Assembly: GCA_000372185.1 (NCBI GenBank)
Contig: AQUA01000002.1
Coordinates: forward strand, 5,873-69,872
Length of the DNA stretch: 64,000 nt
Reading direction: 5' to 3'
Source of the DNA: an actinobacterium SCGC AAA278-O22
GTDB taxonomy: Bacteria > Actinomycetota > Actinomycetes > Nanopelagicales > Nanopelagicaceae
The position numbers and the translations under genes are program-made. Below, in pieces: positions 1 to 10,576 of this stretch (positions within the stretch are counted from its first letter, which is position 1; the number at the start of each line of letters is the position of its first letter). A model generated the notes under the pieces. That model was given only the letters and a program-made list of their open reading frames with translations, made no database searches and was not told the origin of the DNA.

Positions 1-505
1 CGAAAACTTTAATCTTCGCTTCCATATCGCCGAATTCGCGGCCATCTGCTTGCTGCAGAGAAACAATCTTCTGCTGCATGGTGCGGATAAGTTCTAGACC
101 TGTGCGGTCACCGACGTGGGCAAGACGTGGGTATTCATGTCCACCAAAGTTACGTTGTGAAATCTTTCCTTCTTTGGTGCGGTCAAAGAGCGCGCCCCAT
201 GTTTCAAGCTCCCAAATACGATCTGGTGCTTCCTTCGCATGAAGTTCTGCCATGCGATAGTGATTAAGAAACTTTCCACCGCGCATTGTGTCGCGGAAGT
301 GAACCATCCAGTTGTCATTGTCATTGACGTTACCCATTGAGGCAGCAGCGCCACCTTCTGCCATAACAGTGTGGGCCTTACCAAAGAGGGATTTGCAGAT
401 AATGGCAACGCTCAAGCCTGCTTCACGCGCTTCGACAGCTGCGCGCAATCCGGCCCCACCTGCACCAATAACGAGAACGTCGTACTTATATCTTTGGAGT
501 GTCAT
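1..505 (-). CDS. sdhA: Succinate dehydrogenase/fumarate reductase flavoprotein subunit, N-terminal part (runs off the window edge)
   Basis: Reverse-strand translation reads MTLQRYKYDVLVIGAGGAGLRAAVEAREAGLSVAIICKSLFGKAHTVMAEGGAAASMGNVNDNDNWMVHFRDTMRGGKFLNHYRMAELHAKEAPDRIWELETWGALFDRT..., with an FAD-binding GxGxxG and typical SdhA/FrdA motifs. An in-frame ATG at 517 is an alternative start. Confidence 0.9.
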   Translation of the reverse strand, partial: MTLQRYKYDVLVIGAGGAGLRAAVEAREAGLSVAIICKSLFGKAHTVMAEGGAAASMGNVNDNDNWMVHFRDTMRGGKFLNHYRMAELHAKEAPDRIWELETWGALFDRTKEGKISQRNFGGHEYPRLAHVGDRTGLELIRTMQQKIVSLQQADGREFGDMEAKIKVF

Positions 506-520
506 ATCCGTTGGCATCCT

Positions 521-1345
521 TTAGAAGAAGTAAAAGTTGGTAATGGCGCCAGAGGCAACCGCGCGGACATAAACATCAGCAAAGGCGACACCGAAGAGTG
601 AAACCCAAGCAAATTGCTGGTGATAGTGATTGAGGATTGAGACGCGAGTCCATAACTTGTAACGGAATGGATGCTTTGAGAAATGCTTCAAACGACCACC
701 GATTGTGTGGCGGCATGTGTGACATGAAGCTGAATAACCCCATAGCAGCGTTGCGTTGAGAAGGAGAACCAAAGTTCCAACGCTCATATGGCCCCATTGT
801 CCCTCAGGGTTTTTAAATGCAAGAACTGCATCAATAGTAAGCAGAACGTTAAATACAAGACCTGCATAGAAGAACCAACGATGCGCATTCTGCATGATGA
901 GAGGTGCGCGAGTTTCACCTGTGTACTTCTCGTGAGGTTCTGCAACTGCACATGCAGGAGGCGACATCCAAAATGAACGGTAGTAAGCCTTGCGGTAGTA
1001 GTAACAGGTCATACGGAAACCAAGTGGGAAGATCAAAATAAAGAGCGCTGGTGAAATTACCAATCCGAAGATTGCAATTGTTCCGATTGGTGTTCCGAGG
1101 AGTGATGCTCCTTCAACGCATGCAGTTGATAGGCATGGTGAATAGAAAGGAGAGATCAGTGGTTCTGCGAAGTAATGTGCATTTTCAAATGCACGAAATG
1201 TTGCATAGATAACGAAGGAGATCAGTACTGCAAAGGTAATGAGTGGTTCTAGCCACCATTTATCGGTACGCAGCGTGCGCTCTTTGATCTTCGCGCGAGT
1301 TGGAGAAAAGACTCCGGACATGTGTGCTCCCCTGGATGAATACAA
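521..1345 (-). CDS. Succinate dehydrogenase cytochrome b/membrane subunit-like protein
   Basis: 274 aa, several hydrophobic segments with conserved His, directly upstream of sdhA on the same strand. Confidence 0.75.
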   Translation of the reverse strand: MYSSRGAHMSGVFSPTRAKIKERTLRTDKWWLEPLITFAVLISFVIYATFRAFENAHYFAEPLISPFYSPCLSTACVEGASLLGTPIGTIAIFGLVISPALFILIFPLGFRMTCYYYRKAYYRSFWMSPPACAVAEPHEKYTGETRAPLIMQNAHRWFFYAGLVFNVLLTIDAVLAFKNPEGQWGHMSVGTLVLLLNATLLWGYSASCHTCRHTIGGRLKHFSKHPFRYKLWTRVSILNHYHQQFAWVSLFGVAFADVYVRAVASGAITNFYFF

Positions 1346-1444
1346 CTAATGGGAGAAGTGTGCGCTTGCCAGCGCAAAGTCGCTAGGCAGTGCCCCTCGT
1401 AAAGCTTATGAAGTCAGCCACAACTGGCTGAGGGAAATGCGAAA

Positions 1445-1501
1445 CCCGTCTCAGTTGTACTTCGAAGGCGATTACCTTGCGAAGTAAGTAGCTGAGACGG
1501 G
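1445..1501. other. Long bipartite stem-loop between tRNA-Ser and the sdh genes
   Basis: CCCGTCTCAG (1445-1454) pairs with CTGAGACGGG (1492-1501). The inner stem TACTTCG+AAGG (1458-1468) pairs with CCTT+CGAAGTA (1475-1486). Confidence 0.7.
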
Positions 1502-1514
1502 CTTCGGCTAAGCG

Positions 1515-1597
1515 CGGAGGACGTGGGATTTGAACCCACGAAGGTTTCCCTTGCCGGTTTTCAAGACCGGTGCACTCGGCCGCTATGCGAGTCCTCC
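1515..1597 (-). tRNA. tRNA-Ser (TGA)
   Basis: Reverse complement GGAGGACTCGCATAGCGGCCGAGTGCACCGGTCTTGAAAACCGGC...GGGTTCAAATCCCACGTCCTCCG: acceptor stem GGAGGAC/GTCCTCC, anticodon loop CTTGAAA, long variable arm. Confidence 0.95.
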
Positions 1598-1646
1598 GTG
1601 GAAGAGATTACCCGAAATCGGCTGCTTGGAAAAATCGCCGAGTTAT

Positions 1647-2477
1647 TTACGCTGGGAGTTCAAGTAATTGCTCGATGATGATTGCAACACCATCTTCTTC
1701 ACAAGGACCAGCAATGCCCTTTGCATATTTCAGTCCATCAGGATGTCCATCTGACATTGCAAATGATCGACCACACCATTCGAGCATTGAGAAATCATTG
1801 GGGTTATCTCCGAATGAAACGCAATCAGCTGCATCGATGCCAAGACGACCTGCCATCTTGGCAAGTGTCATTCCTTTAGAAACACCGAGTGCAGAAATTT
1901 CTAGAAGTGAATCAGATGGATTTGAGTGTGTAACAGTCACTAAACCTTCAAGTTCAACAGTTGCGATAGCGAGCATCTCATCAGATGACAGCTCTTGTTG
2001 TGAACAACGTGCAAGCACTTTAAGAGCTGGGGAAGTTACAACTTCTTCGATTTTTTCAACGCCGATATTGTCGAGACCAACATCCCAACGTGGAATATAT
2101 GCCTTTTCGCGGTGGAAATAATTGTGTGATTCGACGGCAAATGAAATCTGTGGAATTGCTTTCCTGAGTCGCAGTACTGCTTCGAGTTGTTCATCCACTG
2201 GAATGAGCCACTCTTCAATCACCTTATCGTTGTGAAGGTCATACAACATTGCGCCATTGCCGCAGATTGCATTTCCAATACCAAATGCCTCTTTTATCTC
2301 GGGCATCCAGCGAGGAGGGCGACCTGTAACAAAGAAAATTTCAACGCCCATCGCATGTGCCTTTCTAAAGGCATCGATGGTGCGCTGCGTAATATCGCCG
2401 TAGTGCGCAACGATTGTTCCGTCGAGATCGGAAGCAATTAACTTAGGGCGACGCTGAAAATCTTGGTGAACGCTCAC
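1647..2477 (-). CDS. HAD superfamily hydrolase, Cof-like
   Basis: [22 protein letters not shown] and [14 protein letters not shown] motifs. Confidence 0.9.
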   Translation of the reverse strand: MSVHQDFQRRPKLIASDLDGTIVAHYGDITQRTIDAFRKAHAMGVEIFFVTGRPPRWMPEIKEAFGIGNAICGNGAMLYDLHNDKVIEEWLIPVDEQLEAVLRLRKAIPQISFAVESHNYFHREKAYIPRWDVGLDNIGVEKIEEVVTSPALKVLARCSQQELSSDEMLAIATVELEGLVTVTHSNPSDSLLEISALGVSKGMTLAKMAGRLGIDAADCVSFGDNPNDFSMLEWCGRSFAMSDGHPDGLKYAKGIAGPCEEDGVAIIIEQLLELPA

Positions 2478-3745
2478 GCAAGCTCGAATTTCTTCATTCC
2501 AAGGAATGGTTGAAGAGCAGCAGGGACATTGACCGTGCCATCGGCATTCTGGTGGTTTTCAAGGATTGCAACAATCATGCGTGGAATCGCCACCAAAGTT
2601 CCGTTAAGAGTTGCAACAGCCTTTGTTCCATCGCTGTCTTTGTAGCGAATATTAAGGCGACGAGCCTGGAACTCAGTGCAGTTAGAGGTACTTGTTACTT
2701 CGCGATACGCACCTTGTGTTGGAATCCAGGCTTCAATATCAAATTTACGTGTTGCAGATGAACCAAGATCGCCAGATGCAACATCGATGACACGGAATGG
2801 AATCTCCATCGCGGTAAGGAAATCTTTCTCCCATTGCAAGAGGCGTTTATGTTCAGCTTTGGCATCTTCTGGCTTACAAAAGGTAAACATTTCTACTTTA
2901 TCGAATTGGTGAACACGGATGATTCCGCGAGTATCTTTGCCATAAGTTCCCGCTTCGCGACGGAAACATGATGAATATCCGGCATATCGCAGTGGTAATG
3001 AGTCGGCAGAAAGAATTTCATCCATGTGCATCGCAGCAAGTGGAACTTCAGAAGTTCCTACAAGATAGACATCATCTTTTTCAATGCGATACACATTTTC
3101 GGCAGCTTGGCCCAAGAAGCCGGTACCTTCCATCGCAGCAGGATTGACAAGTACAGGTGGAATTACGGGTGAAAAACCATTTTTGAGAGCGCTCTGAATT
3201 GCATAGTTAACGAGTGCAAATTCAAGAAGTGCGCCGACGCCAGTTAAATAATAGGAACGAGAACCCGCCACCTTTGCGCCGCGCTCGGTATCAATTGCTC
3301 CAAGCAACTTACCGAGTTCGACGTGATCTTTAGGTTCGAAGCCATCTTGTGCGAAATCGCGCGGTGTTCCAACGTGTTCGAGAGTGACGAAATCTTCTTC
3401 GCCACCGATAGGTGCTTCGGTATCAAGCAAGTTTGATAGTTGCAGCAACAAAGCCTTGGCCTGCTCTTCAATATCTGCTCGCTTGGCGTCAGCAGCTTTT
3501 ACCTTGTCGGCTAATTCTTTCGCGTTGGCAAGGAGCGCAGTTTTTTCGTCACCTTGTGCGGCTCCTACGCTCTTAGAGAGAAGATTCTGCTCTTGCCGTA
3601 GCGATTCAAATTCACTGACAGCAGCGCGCTTAATTTCATCGATGGCAATTATCTGATCAACGAGCTCAACGCTTTCGCCACGCCCCTTTTGAGATGCGCG
3701 CACGACATCAGGGTTCTCGCGTAAGAACTTGATATCAATCATCAA
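2474..3745 (-). CDS. serS: Seryl-tRNA synthetase
   Basis: [24 protein letters not shown]-terminal coiled coil, class II motifs ([55 protein letters not shown]). Confidence 0.97.
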   Translation of the reverse strand: MMIDIKFLRENPDVVRASQKGRGESVELVDQIIAIDEIKRAAVSEFESLRQEQNLLSKSVGAAQGDEKTALLANAKELADKVKAADAKRADIEEQAKALLLQLSNLLDTEAPIGGEEDFVTLEHVGTPRDFAQDGFEPKDHVELGKLLGAIDTERGAKVAGSRSYYLTGVGALLEFALVNYAIQSALKNGFSPVIPPVLVNPAAMEGTGFLGQAAENVYRIEKDDVYLVGTSEVPLAAMHMDEILSADSLPLRYAGYSSCFRREAGTYGKDTRGIIRVHQFDKVEMFTFCKPEDAKAEHKRLLQWEKDFLTAMEIPFRVIDVASGDLGSSATRKFDIEAWIPTQGAYREVTSTSNCTEFQARRLNIRYKDSDGTKAVATLNGTLVAIPRMIVAILENHQNADGTVNVPAALQPFLGMKKFELA

Positions 3746-4581
3746 CGCACCTCTCGTGGGTAAGAGCCTAAGAATCTAATGTCATCGCAGATTTCACGTA
3801 GTTCTTCAATCGACTTTCCGACTGGAGAATCGTTGACGTGGCCTTCGACATCAATAATGAAATGGTAGTGACCAAGTTCGCGACCTGTTGGACGTGACTG
3901 GATGAATGTCAGGTTGACGTCATGGTGTGCGAATACCTGGAGGATTTCAAGGAGCGCGCCCGCATGGTCGATATCGATAAAGACCGCCATCGAGGTGCGA
4001 TCGTTGCCAGTGGGTTCAGGAATCCAGCCCGGCTTCTGGGCGCAGATAAATCGAGTCACAGCACCAGAGTTATCGCCAATATTGTCTTCACGGATTTCTA
4101 GACCGAAATGTTCAGCTGCTGCACTTGATGCAATCGCAGCATCGAGTTCGCCTTTGCTGACAGCCTCTGCTGCAGCAGAAGTTGAGTTGGTAGGAACAAT
4201 TTCTGCGTGCGGATACTTCGCCGCAATATAAGCGCGGCACTGTGATTCGGCATGCGGATGTGTGCCGATGCGATTAATAGTTGTCGCACCTGGCTTAGTC
4301 ATAAATGCAAAGGTGACTGGCAATGTGACTTCGCCAGCAATGGTCAATGGGTCTCCGCTTGCCAATTCATCGAGTGTGCGAGCAACAACTCCTTCAACAG
4401 AGTTTTCGATGGGAACGAGTGCAAATTGAGCTTCGCCTTTTCGAACTGCATCAAGTGCTGCAGTGACATTGGCATAAGGAATCTTTACATCAGAGTCGCA
4501 GGTAATCTTCTTGAGAGCAGCTTCTGTAAATGTGCCGACAGGGCCTAAATAGGCAAATGTCTGGCTTTCGGTGGCGCTCAC
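3742..4581 (-). CDS. pheA: Prephenate dehydratase
   Basis: [33 protein letters not shown], and C-terminal ACT domain ([30 protein letters not shown]). Confidence 0.95.
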   Translation of the reverse strand: MSATESQTFAYLGPVGTFTEAALKKITCDSDVKIPYANVTAALDAVRKGEAQFALVPIENSVEGVVARTLDELASGDPLTIAGEVTLPVTFAFMTKPGATTINRIGTHPHAESQCRAYIAAKYPHAEIVPTNSTSAAAEAVSKGELDAAIASSAAAEHFGLEIREDNIGDNSGAVTRFICAQKPGWIPEPTGNDRTSMAVFIDIDHAGALLEILQVFAHHDVNLTFIQSRPTGRELGHYHFIIDVEGHVNDSPVGKSIEELREICDDIRFLGSYPREVR

Positions 4582-4584
4582 CGG

Positions 4585-5280
4585 TCAAGGATACCTGAGT
4601 ACCTCGCGTGCATGTGACGGCTTATTTGTGATGAGAATATCGACACCCAACTTCTGGCAGAGTTTGATATCGGCTGATTCATCAACAGTCCATACATTAA
4701 GCGACTTATTGAGTTTCTTGATTCGCTCGGCGCGGATGGGCTCTTCGCGTATTTCATTGATGCCGGGGCCAATAGAAGCAGCTGATGAAATTTTTGCCTG
4801 AAACCATGGCGTGTTTTTATGCACGAGAAACGTGGTTTGAATGCGTGGATCAAGTCGCTTCATCTTCTCAATTGCAAACCAACTAAATGACATCACTGCC
4901 ACAGCTATTTTTTCAATTCCTTTTGTTGATGCAATTGTTTCAACAACAATTTCTTCAATTCGATTACCTGAAATGACTGGATGCTTTGTTTCGATCAGTA
5001 CACCCTTCTTCGACTTCACTGCGAAAGCGAGAAATTGGTCAAGAGTAAGAATCTGGGGATACGCGCGCGATACCTCTTGATATGTCATCTCTGCAATCAA
5101 GCCTGGGTTTCCTGCTCGCTCGAGCATGGTCGCGTTGTGCCATAGAACAGGGACTTCATCTTTAGTCAGTCGGACATCGCATTCAAAACCATCGGCGCCT
5201 TGAGCCACTGCGCCTTCATATGCGGCAAGGGTGAGCTCTGGAAAGTCAGCGCTTGCACCACGGTGGGCATAGATCAGCAT
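4585..5280 (-). CDS. Glycerophosphodiester phosphodiesterase
   Basis: AHRGASADFPELTLAAYEGAVAQGADGFECDVRLTKDEVPVLWHN is the GDPD signature. Confidence 0.93.
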   Translation of the reverse strand: MLIYAHRGASADFPELTLAAYEGAVAQGADGFECDVRLTKDEVPVLWHNATMLERAGNPGLIAEMTYQEVSRAYPQILTLDQFLAFAVKSKKGVLIETKHPVISGNRIEEIVVETIASTKGIEKIAVAVMSFSWFAIEKMKRLDPRIQTTFLVHKNTPWFQAKISSAASIGPGINEIREEPIRAERIKKLNKSLNVWTVDESADIKLCQKLGVDILITNKPSHAREVLRYP

Positions 5281-5316
5281 GAGACTGAGAGTAGCAAAGA
5301 GATTAGGCTTAGCGGC

Positions 5317-6087
5317 ATGAGCTATTTCGCATCTTCTGCGCGATCTGCCGTCGGCCTTGTACGCAGTGGCAATGAAGATAGCGGACTCGCATCTTCACGA
5401 CTTATTGCAGTTGCAGATGGAATGGGCGGACATGCAGCCGGTGAAGTTGCATCAAAGATTGCAATATCAACTCTTGCTCAACTTGCTTCAATATTTACCA
5501 ATCCAGAAATTGATGCTGAGTCCGCCGACGATATTTATCTCAACTCTTTTCACGAAATTGATCAGACACTCAAAAGCGAGGTAGATGAGAACCCGCAGCT
5601 ATCTGGCATGGGAACCACTCTTACCTCTCTCTTCTTGCGAGATAACTCAGTTGCACTTTTGCATATTGGAGATTCTCGCGCCTATCGTCTCCGCGGTAAT
5701 TCATTTGAACAGCTCAGCGTCGACCACACGGTGATTCAGGAACTTCTCAATCAAGGAGCAATCTCTGAATCCGATATTGCAACACATCCTCAACGATCTG
5801 TGCTTACCCAAGTATTGATGGGTGAGGGAAATCTCGAACTTCCGCTACCTGTATTCGAAGGAAAAGTTAAGGATCGCTATCTAGTATGCAGCGACGGATT
5901 GAGCTCAGTGTTAAGTGAGAAAGAGATCAAATCACTTATCAAGGGCAGAGCTCGAGATGAGGCTGTGAACGCTCTTATCGATGCAACATATATCAATGGT
6001 GCGCCCGATAACGTCACTGTAGTAATTGCCGATATCGTCGAAGAAGTTCAACCGGATGCAATCGTGAAGATAGGAGCTGCCCAATGA
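5317..6087 (+). CDS. PP2C-family protein phosphatase
   Basis: GLVRSGNEDSG, AVADGMGGHAAGEVAS, LLHIGDSRAYRLRG, SDGLSS. The ATG at 5317 is a better start than the ORF-track start 5200. Confidence 0.92.
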   Translation: MSYFASSARSAVGLVRSGNEDSGLASSRLIAVADGMGGHAAGEVASKIAISTLAQLASIFTNPEIDAESADDIYLNSFHEIDQTLKSEVDENPQLSGMGTTLTSLFLRDNSVALLHIGDSRAYRLRGNSFEQLSVDHTVIQELLNQGAISESDIATHPQRSVLTQVLMGEGNLELPLPVFEGKVKDRYLVCSDGLSSVLSEKEIKSLIKGRARDEAVNALIDATYINGAPDNVTVVIADIVEEVQPDAIVKIGAAQ

Positions 6088-6836
6088 TGAACTCATTGCT
6101 TGGCGGGCGCTATCTCCTTGGCCAGATGATCGGCACCGGCGGAATGGCTGATGTCTATATCGCACAAGATCAACGTCTATCGCGCGAAGTTGCAATCAAG
6201 ATTTTGCGAAGCGATTTGGCAAAAGATCCAGCATTCGTTTCACGTTTTCGTAAAGAAGCAAAAGCTGCAGCTGGACTCAATCATCCCGCAATTGTTGCTG
6301 TGTATGACTCTGGTGAAGACCCTGCTCCTTACATTGTGATGGAGCTCGTCTCTGGCCACACTCTTCGCGAATTAATTCATCAAGGTGAACGACTCCCATT
6401 AAATCGAGCACTTGAAATTGCAGAGGGAATTCTTGCTGGCCTTGAGTATTCGCATGAACGACACATTGTTCACCGCGATATCAAACCTGCCAATGTGATG
6501 ATCACTGATTCAGGCGATGTAAAGGTGATGGACTTTGGAATTGCGCGCGCCATGGATGATCTTGGAGCAACGCTGAGGCGCTCGCCGTTACTCGCGCAGG
6601 TCAACCAGTGTTGCTCTATGCACCAGTTACACGAAAAGATGATTTCGCTGCAGCTGTTGCTTATCTCGTTCGTCGCCTTGACGAAAACACATCGGATGAA
6701 AATTATCTCAAGGCAGCTTTTGAAATCTCTAAAAATCCGGCCAAATTTAAAGAGCAAGAAGATCGCTTCCGGACATCAATCGCTGAGCGACACACAATCA
6801 CAACGCAGTCACTTCGACATATCAGTCATACATTAA
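6084..6836 (+). pseudogene. Ser/Thr protein kinase (PknB-like) N-lobe and catalytic loop only; C-lobe replaced by out-of-frame sequence after ~6570
   Basis: GTGGMADVYIAQD, VAIKIL, VHRDIKPANVM and VMDFGIARAMDDLGAT are present. No activation-segment APE-type motif or C-lobe follows, and the downstream residues (LRRSPLLAQVNQCC...) are a frame-shifted reading of putA. Confidence 0.85.
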
Positions 6837-8767
6837 GTGCCAGCCGGACCTTTGAGAATGAACGCAATGCCGATCCCACCGAACCAGGATTTATTAACGA
6901 TGTCACTAAAGCAATCAAGAAAGTTCGTGCCATCAAAGATCAAGAAATTCCGCTAGTTATCAATGGCAAAGAGATATTTACCAAAGAACAAGAGGCAGGT
7001 ACTGATCCTTCTGATAACGGCAAGGTTTGGTATCACTACTCAGTGGGCTCTGCGAAAGATGTAGATACCGCGATTACAACTGCAAAGAAGGCGCAAGAAA
7101 AATGGAGCGCGCTCACCATTGATGAGCGCACAGATATTCTCTTTACAGTTGCTGAAGTGATGGCACAGGCGACTACAGAAACCATTGCTGTGATGTCACG
7201 GGATGCTGGTAAGACAGTTGCCGAGGCAGATCCTGAAGTAGCAGAAGCAATCGACTTCGCTCGGTTTTATGCAACTACTGCACAGAATTTCGGTGAATCA
7301 ACTCCACTCGGAACTATTTTAGTAGTTCCACCGTGGAACTTCCCCTATGCAATTCCGATGGGTGGGGTGTGTGCAGCTCTTGCTGCAGGTAACACTGTCA
7401 TTCTTAAACCAGCGCCAGAAACTGTTGCAACTGCGTGGGAAATTGTCAGCCATTTATGGGCTGGTGGAGTTCCGCAAGATGTCTTGCAGTTCTTACCGAT
7501 GCGCGATGACGACAATGGTAAGTACCTAGTTACTCATTCAGGAATCGACGGTCTGATCCTCACGGGATCATTCGATACAGCATCACTCTTTACTTCGTGG
7601 CGACCTGAAATCAATTTGATGGCCGAGACAAGTGGAAAGAATGCTGTTCTCATCTCTGCATGTGCAGATATTGATGCCGCTGTAAAAGATTTGGTGCAGT
7701 CAGCATTTGGTCATGCGGGACAGAAATGTTCTGCTGCATCTATCGCAATCGTTGATACACATATCTATAACGACCCCGCTTTTATTCGCCAACTGAAAGA
7801 TGCTGTCGAATCACTTCATGTTGGACCAGGGTGGGATTTCTCAACAACAGTTGGTCCAATTATTCGCCCATCAGAGAACGCGCTTACTCGCGCACTCACT
7901 CAACTAGACGCTGGTGAAGAATGGTTAGTCGAACCGAAGCAACTTGATAACGCAGGGCTAATGTGGCGCCCAGGTGTAAAGCTTGGCGTCAAAGCAGGTT
8001 CATGGTCACATCGCAACGAATGGTTCGGTCCGGTTCTTGCAGTCATCGAAGCTCCTGACTTTGATACCGCTATCACGTGGCAGAACGACACAGATTTTGG
8101 ACTTACTGCGGGTATTCAATCTCTCGATGAGAAAGAGTGCGAAGAGTGGATCAATCGCATTGAAGCAGGAAATCTTTATGTGACCCGTGGAATAACTGGT
8201 GCGATTGTTAACCGCCAACCATTTGGCGGTTGGAAACGTTCTGCAGTGGGGCCTAATGCGAAAGCGGGTGGGCTTAACTATGTAAACACACTTCGCAATT
8301 GGCCTCGTGTAACCAATCTCGAAGCAGCAATCTATGGAGTAAATACTTGGTGGGCCAAAGTTGGTTCACAAGCAATTGACCGAAGTGGGTTAGTGGTTGA
8401 GAAGAATTTCCAGCGCTATCGCCATTATGTGGCGCCCATCGTGGTTGTTGTCGATGAATCAACTACACAAGCCGAGAAATCGTTGATTCACCATATCTCT
8501 GAAACAACAGGGGCAAAGGTCATCTTTACAACAGATCTCAGTGATGTGACAGAGAAGTACTCACGTGTTCGCTGGCTTGCATCAAGTAAGCCTCCCATCT
8601 TTGAAGAACTACAAAAAGGCATCTCTATCGATCATCGTCCGATTGCGCAGCGAGGAGATATCGAAACTCCACGCTGGCTCATCGAACAATCTGTTGCGAT
8701 TATCTATCACCGCTATGGCAATCCGAATGGCGGCCCAAAGCCAACCTGCACAGGCCTCACTGCCTAA
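6569..8767 (+). pseudogene. putA: PutA-like L-glutamate-gamma-semialdehyde (P5C) dehydrogenase part; N-terminal proline dehydrogenase domain missing
   Basis: ALDH motifs VVPPWNFPYAIPMGG, ETSGKNAVLIS, GHAGQKCSAAS and PFGGWKRSAVGPNAK, plus C-terminal RGDIETPRWLIEQSVAIIYHRYGNPNGGPKP. PutA-like reading (NAEALAVTRAGQPVLLYAPVTRKDDF) starts at ~6569 just after an in-frame TGA (6557). The first listed start is GTG 6608. Confidence 0.85.
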
Positions 8768-8790
8768 CCGGCAAGGGATAGGATTTAGAA

Positions 8791-10500
8791 ATGCGCAGCG
8801 CGGATTGGTATGGAGGAAACTCAAAGGATTCCTATATTCATCGCGCTTGGATGCGCCGTGGTAATCCCGATTCTGCTTTCAACGCAACTCGTCCTCAGAT
8901 AGCAATTATCAATACTGCTTCAGATTTAGCTCCATGCAATTTGCATCTTGATGAAGTTGCACAAAGTGTTAAGAACGGCATTTGGGAAGCAGGAGGAGTC
9001 CCGCATAACTTACCGATGGTCTCACTCGGTGAAACGAATGTTCGACCAACTGCAATGTTGTGGCGCAATATGGTTGCAATGGCAACTGAAGAAATGATTC
9101 GTGCCAATCCAGTTGATGGCGTTGTACTACTTGGTGGATGCGATAAAACTATTCCTGCACTGTTAATGGGCGCTGCATCGGTAAATCTTCCAGCAATAGT
9201 TGTGCCAGGAGGACCGATGCTCAATGGAACTTTTAAGGGTGAGCGACTTGGTTGCGGTACCGGTGTATGGAAATTTAGCGAAGCAGTCCGCGCGGGAACA
9301 ATGTCGCAAGAAGATTTTAATAATTCAGAGAAGTCGATGATTCGTAGTAAGGGTCACTGCAACACAATGGGAACTGCATCAACGATGGGCAGTCTTGCAG
9401 AGGCGCTTGGAATGGTTCTTCCTGGGACTGCAGGAACTCCTGCAGTTGATAGTCGATTGCTTCAAGCAGCTCACGAATCAGGAATACGTATCGTGGATAT
9501 GGTCTCTGAAGATCTCAAACCAACGGACATTATGACCATTGGTTCATTTACCAATGCCATCGTCGCACTCGGTGCGATTGGCGGCTCTACTAATGCAGTT
9601 GTGCACCTATTAGCTATTGCGGGGCGCCTTGGAATAAAGCTCACTCTCGATGATTTTGACCGGATTGGTTCACGAATTCCACTCTTAGTGAATCTTCAAC
9701 CTGCAGGTGAATATTTGATGGAAGATCTTTTCCGCGCTGGAGGGCTTGCTGCCGTGATGAAGGAAGTAGAAAAGCATTTAGATCGATCCGCCATTACTGT
9801 TACCGGAAAGCCCTATGTAGATTCTCTGAACGGTGCTGAAATTTATGACAACAAAGTAATTAAGAAATATGAATCGCCTTTGCAACCAGAAGCAGGAATT
9901 GCAGTCTTGCGCGGAAATATCGCACCTGATGGAGCAGTTATTAAGCCAGCAGCTGCTAGCCAAAATTTATTGGTGCACACTGGCAAGGCAGTAATTTTTG
10001 AGAGCATTGAAGATTTCCATGCTCGCATCGATGATCCATCACTTGATGTAGATGAAAATAGCGTTTTAGTACTTCGTGGATGTGGACCAAAGGGTTATCC
10101 CGGAATGCCAGAAGTTTCTAACATGGCGATTCCAAAGAAACTGTTGGAAAAGGGCGTATTGGATCTTGTTCGTATCTGCGATGGTCGCATGAGCGGTACT
10201 GCCTTTGGAACAGTTGTGCTTCACGTATCTCCTGAAGCCGCACTGGGTGGCCCTCTTGCTAAATTGCAGAATGGCGACATCATCGAACTCAATGTTCCTG
10301 CTCGCACACTTAATGTGAAAATTTCTGATGCAGAGTTGGCAGCGCGAGTTCCTTCACAAGCGATGACGGATGCGCTAGCTCGCCCTGCTCGCGGGTGGGA
10401 GCACCTCTATATAGAGCATGTAGAACAGGCACATTTAGGTGCAGATCTTGATTTCTTACGTGGGGCTAGTGGTTCACAGACCCCACGCGAATCGCATTAA
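8791..10500 (+). CDS. IlvD/Edd-family dehydratase, likely a sugar-acid (e.g. arabinonate-type) dehydratase
   Basis: LLGGCDKTIPALLMGA, SKGHCNTMGTASTMGSLAEALGM, GGSTNAVVHLLAIA and GRMSGTAFGTVVLHV motifs. Genomic context is sugar catabolism. Confidence 0.88.
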   Translation: MRSADWYGGNSKDSYIHRAWMRRGNPDSAFNATRPQIAIINTASDLAPCNLHLDEVAQSVKNGIWEAGGVPHNLPMVSLGETNVRPTAMLWRNMVAMATEEMIRANPVDGVVLLGGCDKTIPALLMGAASVNLPAIVVPGGPMLNGTFKGERLGCGTGVWKFSEAVRAGTMSQEDFNNSEKSMIRSKGHCNTMGTASTMGSLAEALGMVLPGTAGTPAVDSRLLQAAHESGIRIVDMVSEDLKPTDIMTIGSFTNAIVALGAIGGSTNAVVHLLAIAGRLGIKLTLDDFDRIGSRIPLLVNLQPAGEYLMEDLFRAGGLAAVMKEVEKHLDRSAITVTGKPYVDSLNGAEIYDNKVIKKYESPLQPEAGIAVLRGNIAPDGAVIKPAAASQNLLVHTGKAVIFESIEDFHARIDDPSLDVDENSVLVLRGCGPKGYPGMPEVSNMAIPKKLLEKGVLDLVRICDGRMSGTAFGTVVLHVSPEAALGGPLAKLQNGDIIELNVPARTLNVKISDAELAARVPSQAMTDALARPARGWEHLYIEHVEQAHLGADLDFLRGASGSQTPRESH

Positions 10501-10576
10501 TTAAGCGCTAGGACAACATAGATACTTCAACTTAATTGCTTTCTCTTTGCGATATTTACGTGAGTAAACTTCAAGT

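Noticed and set aside
94-408. 104-aa minus-strand ORF
   Set aside because: It is an alternative frame inside sdhA, whose own frame gives a convincing flavoprotein.
1570-2121. 183-aa plus-strand ORF
   Set aside because: Antisense to the HAD hydrolase and overlapping the tRNA-Ser, with Ser/Pro-rich nonsense-like composition.
6560-6640. Programmed frameshift joining kinase and PutA
   Set aside because: Both partners lack essential domains at the join, so a translational frameshift would not restore either protein. Deletion or misassembly fits better.
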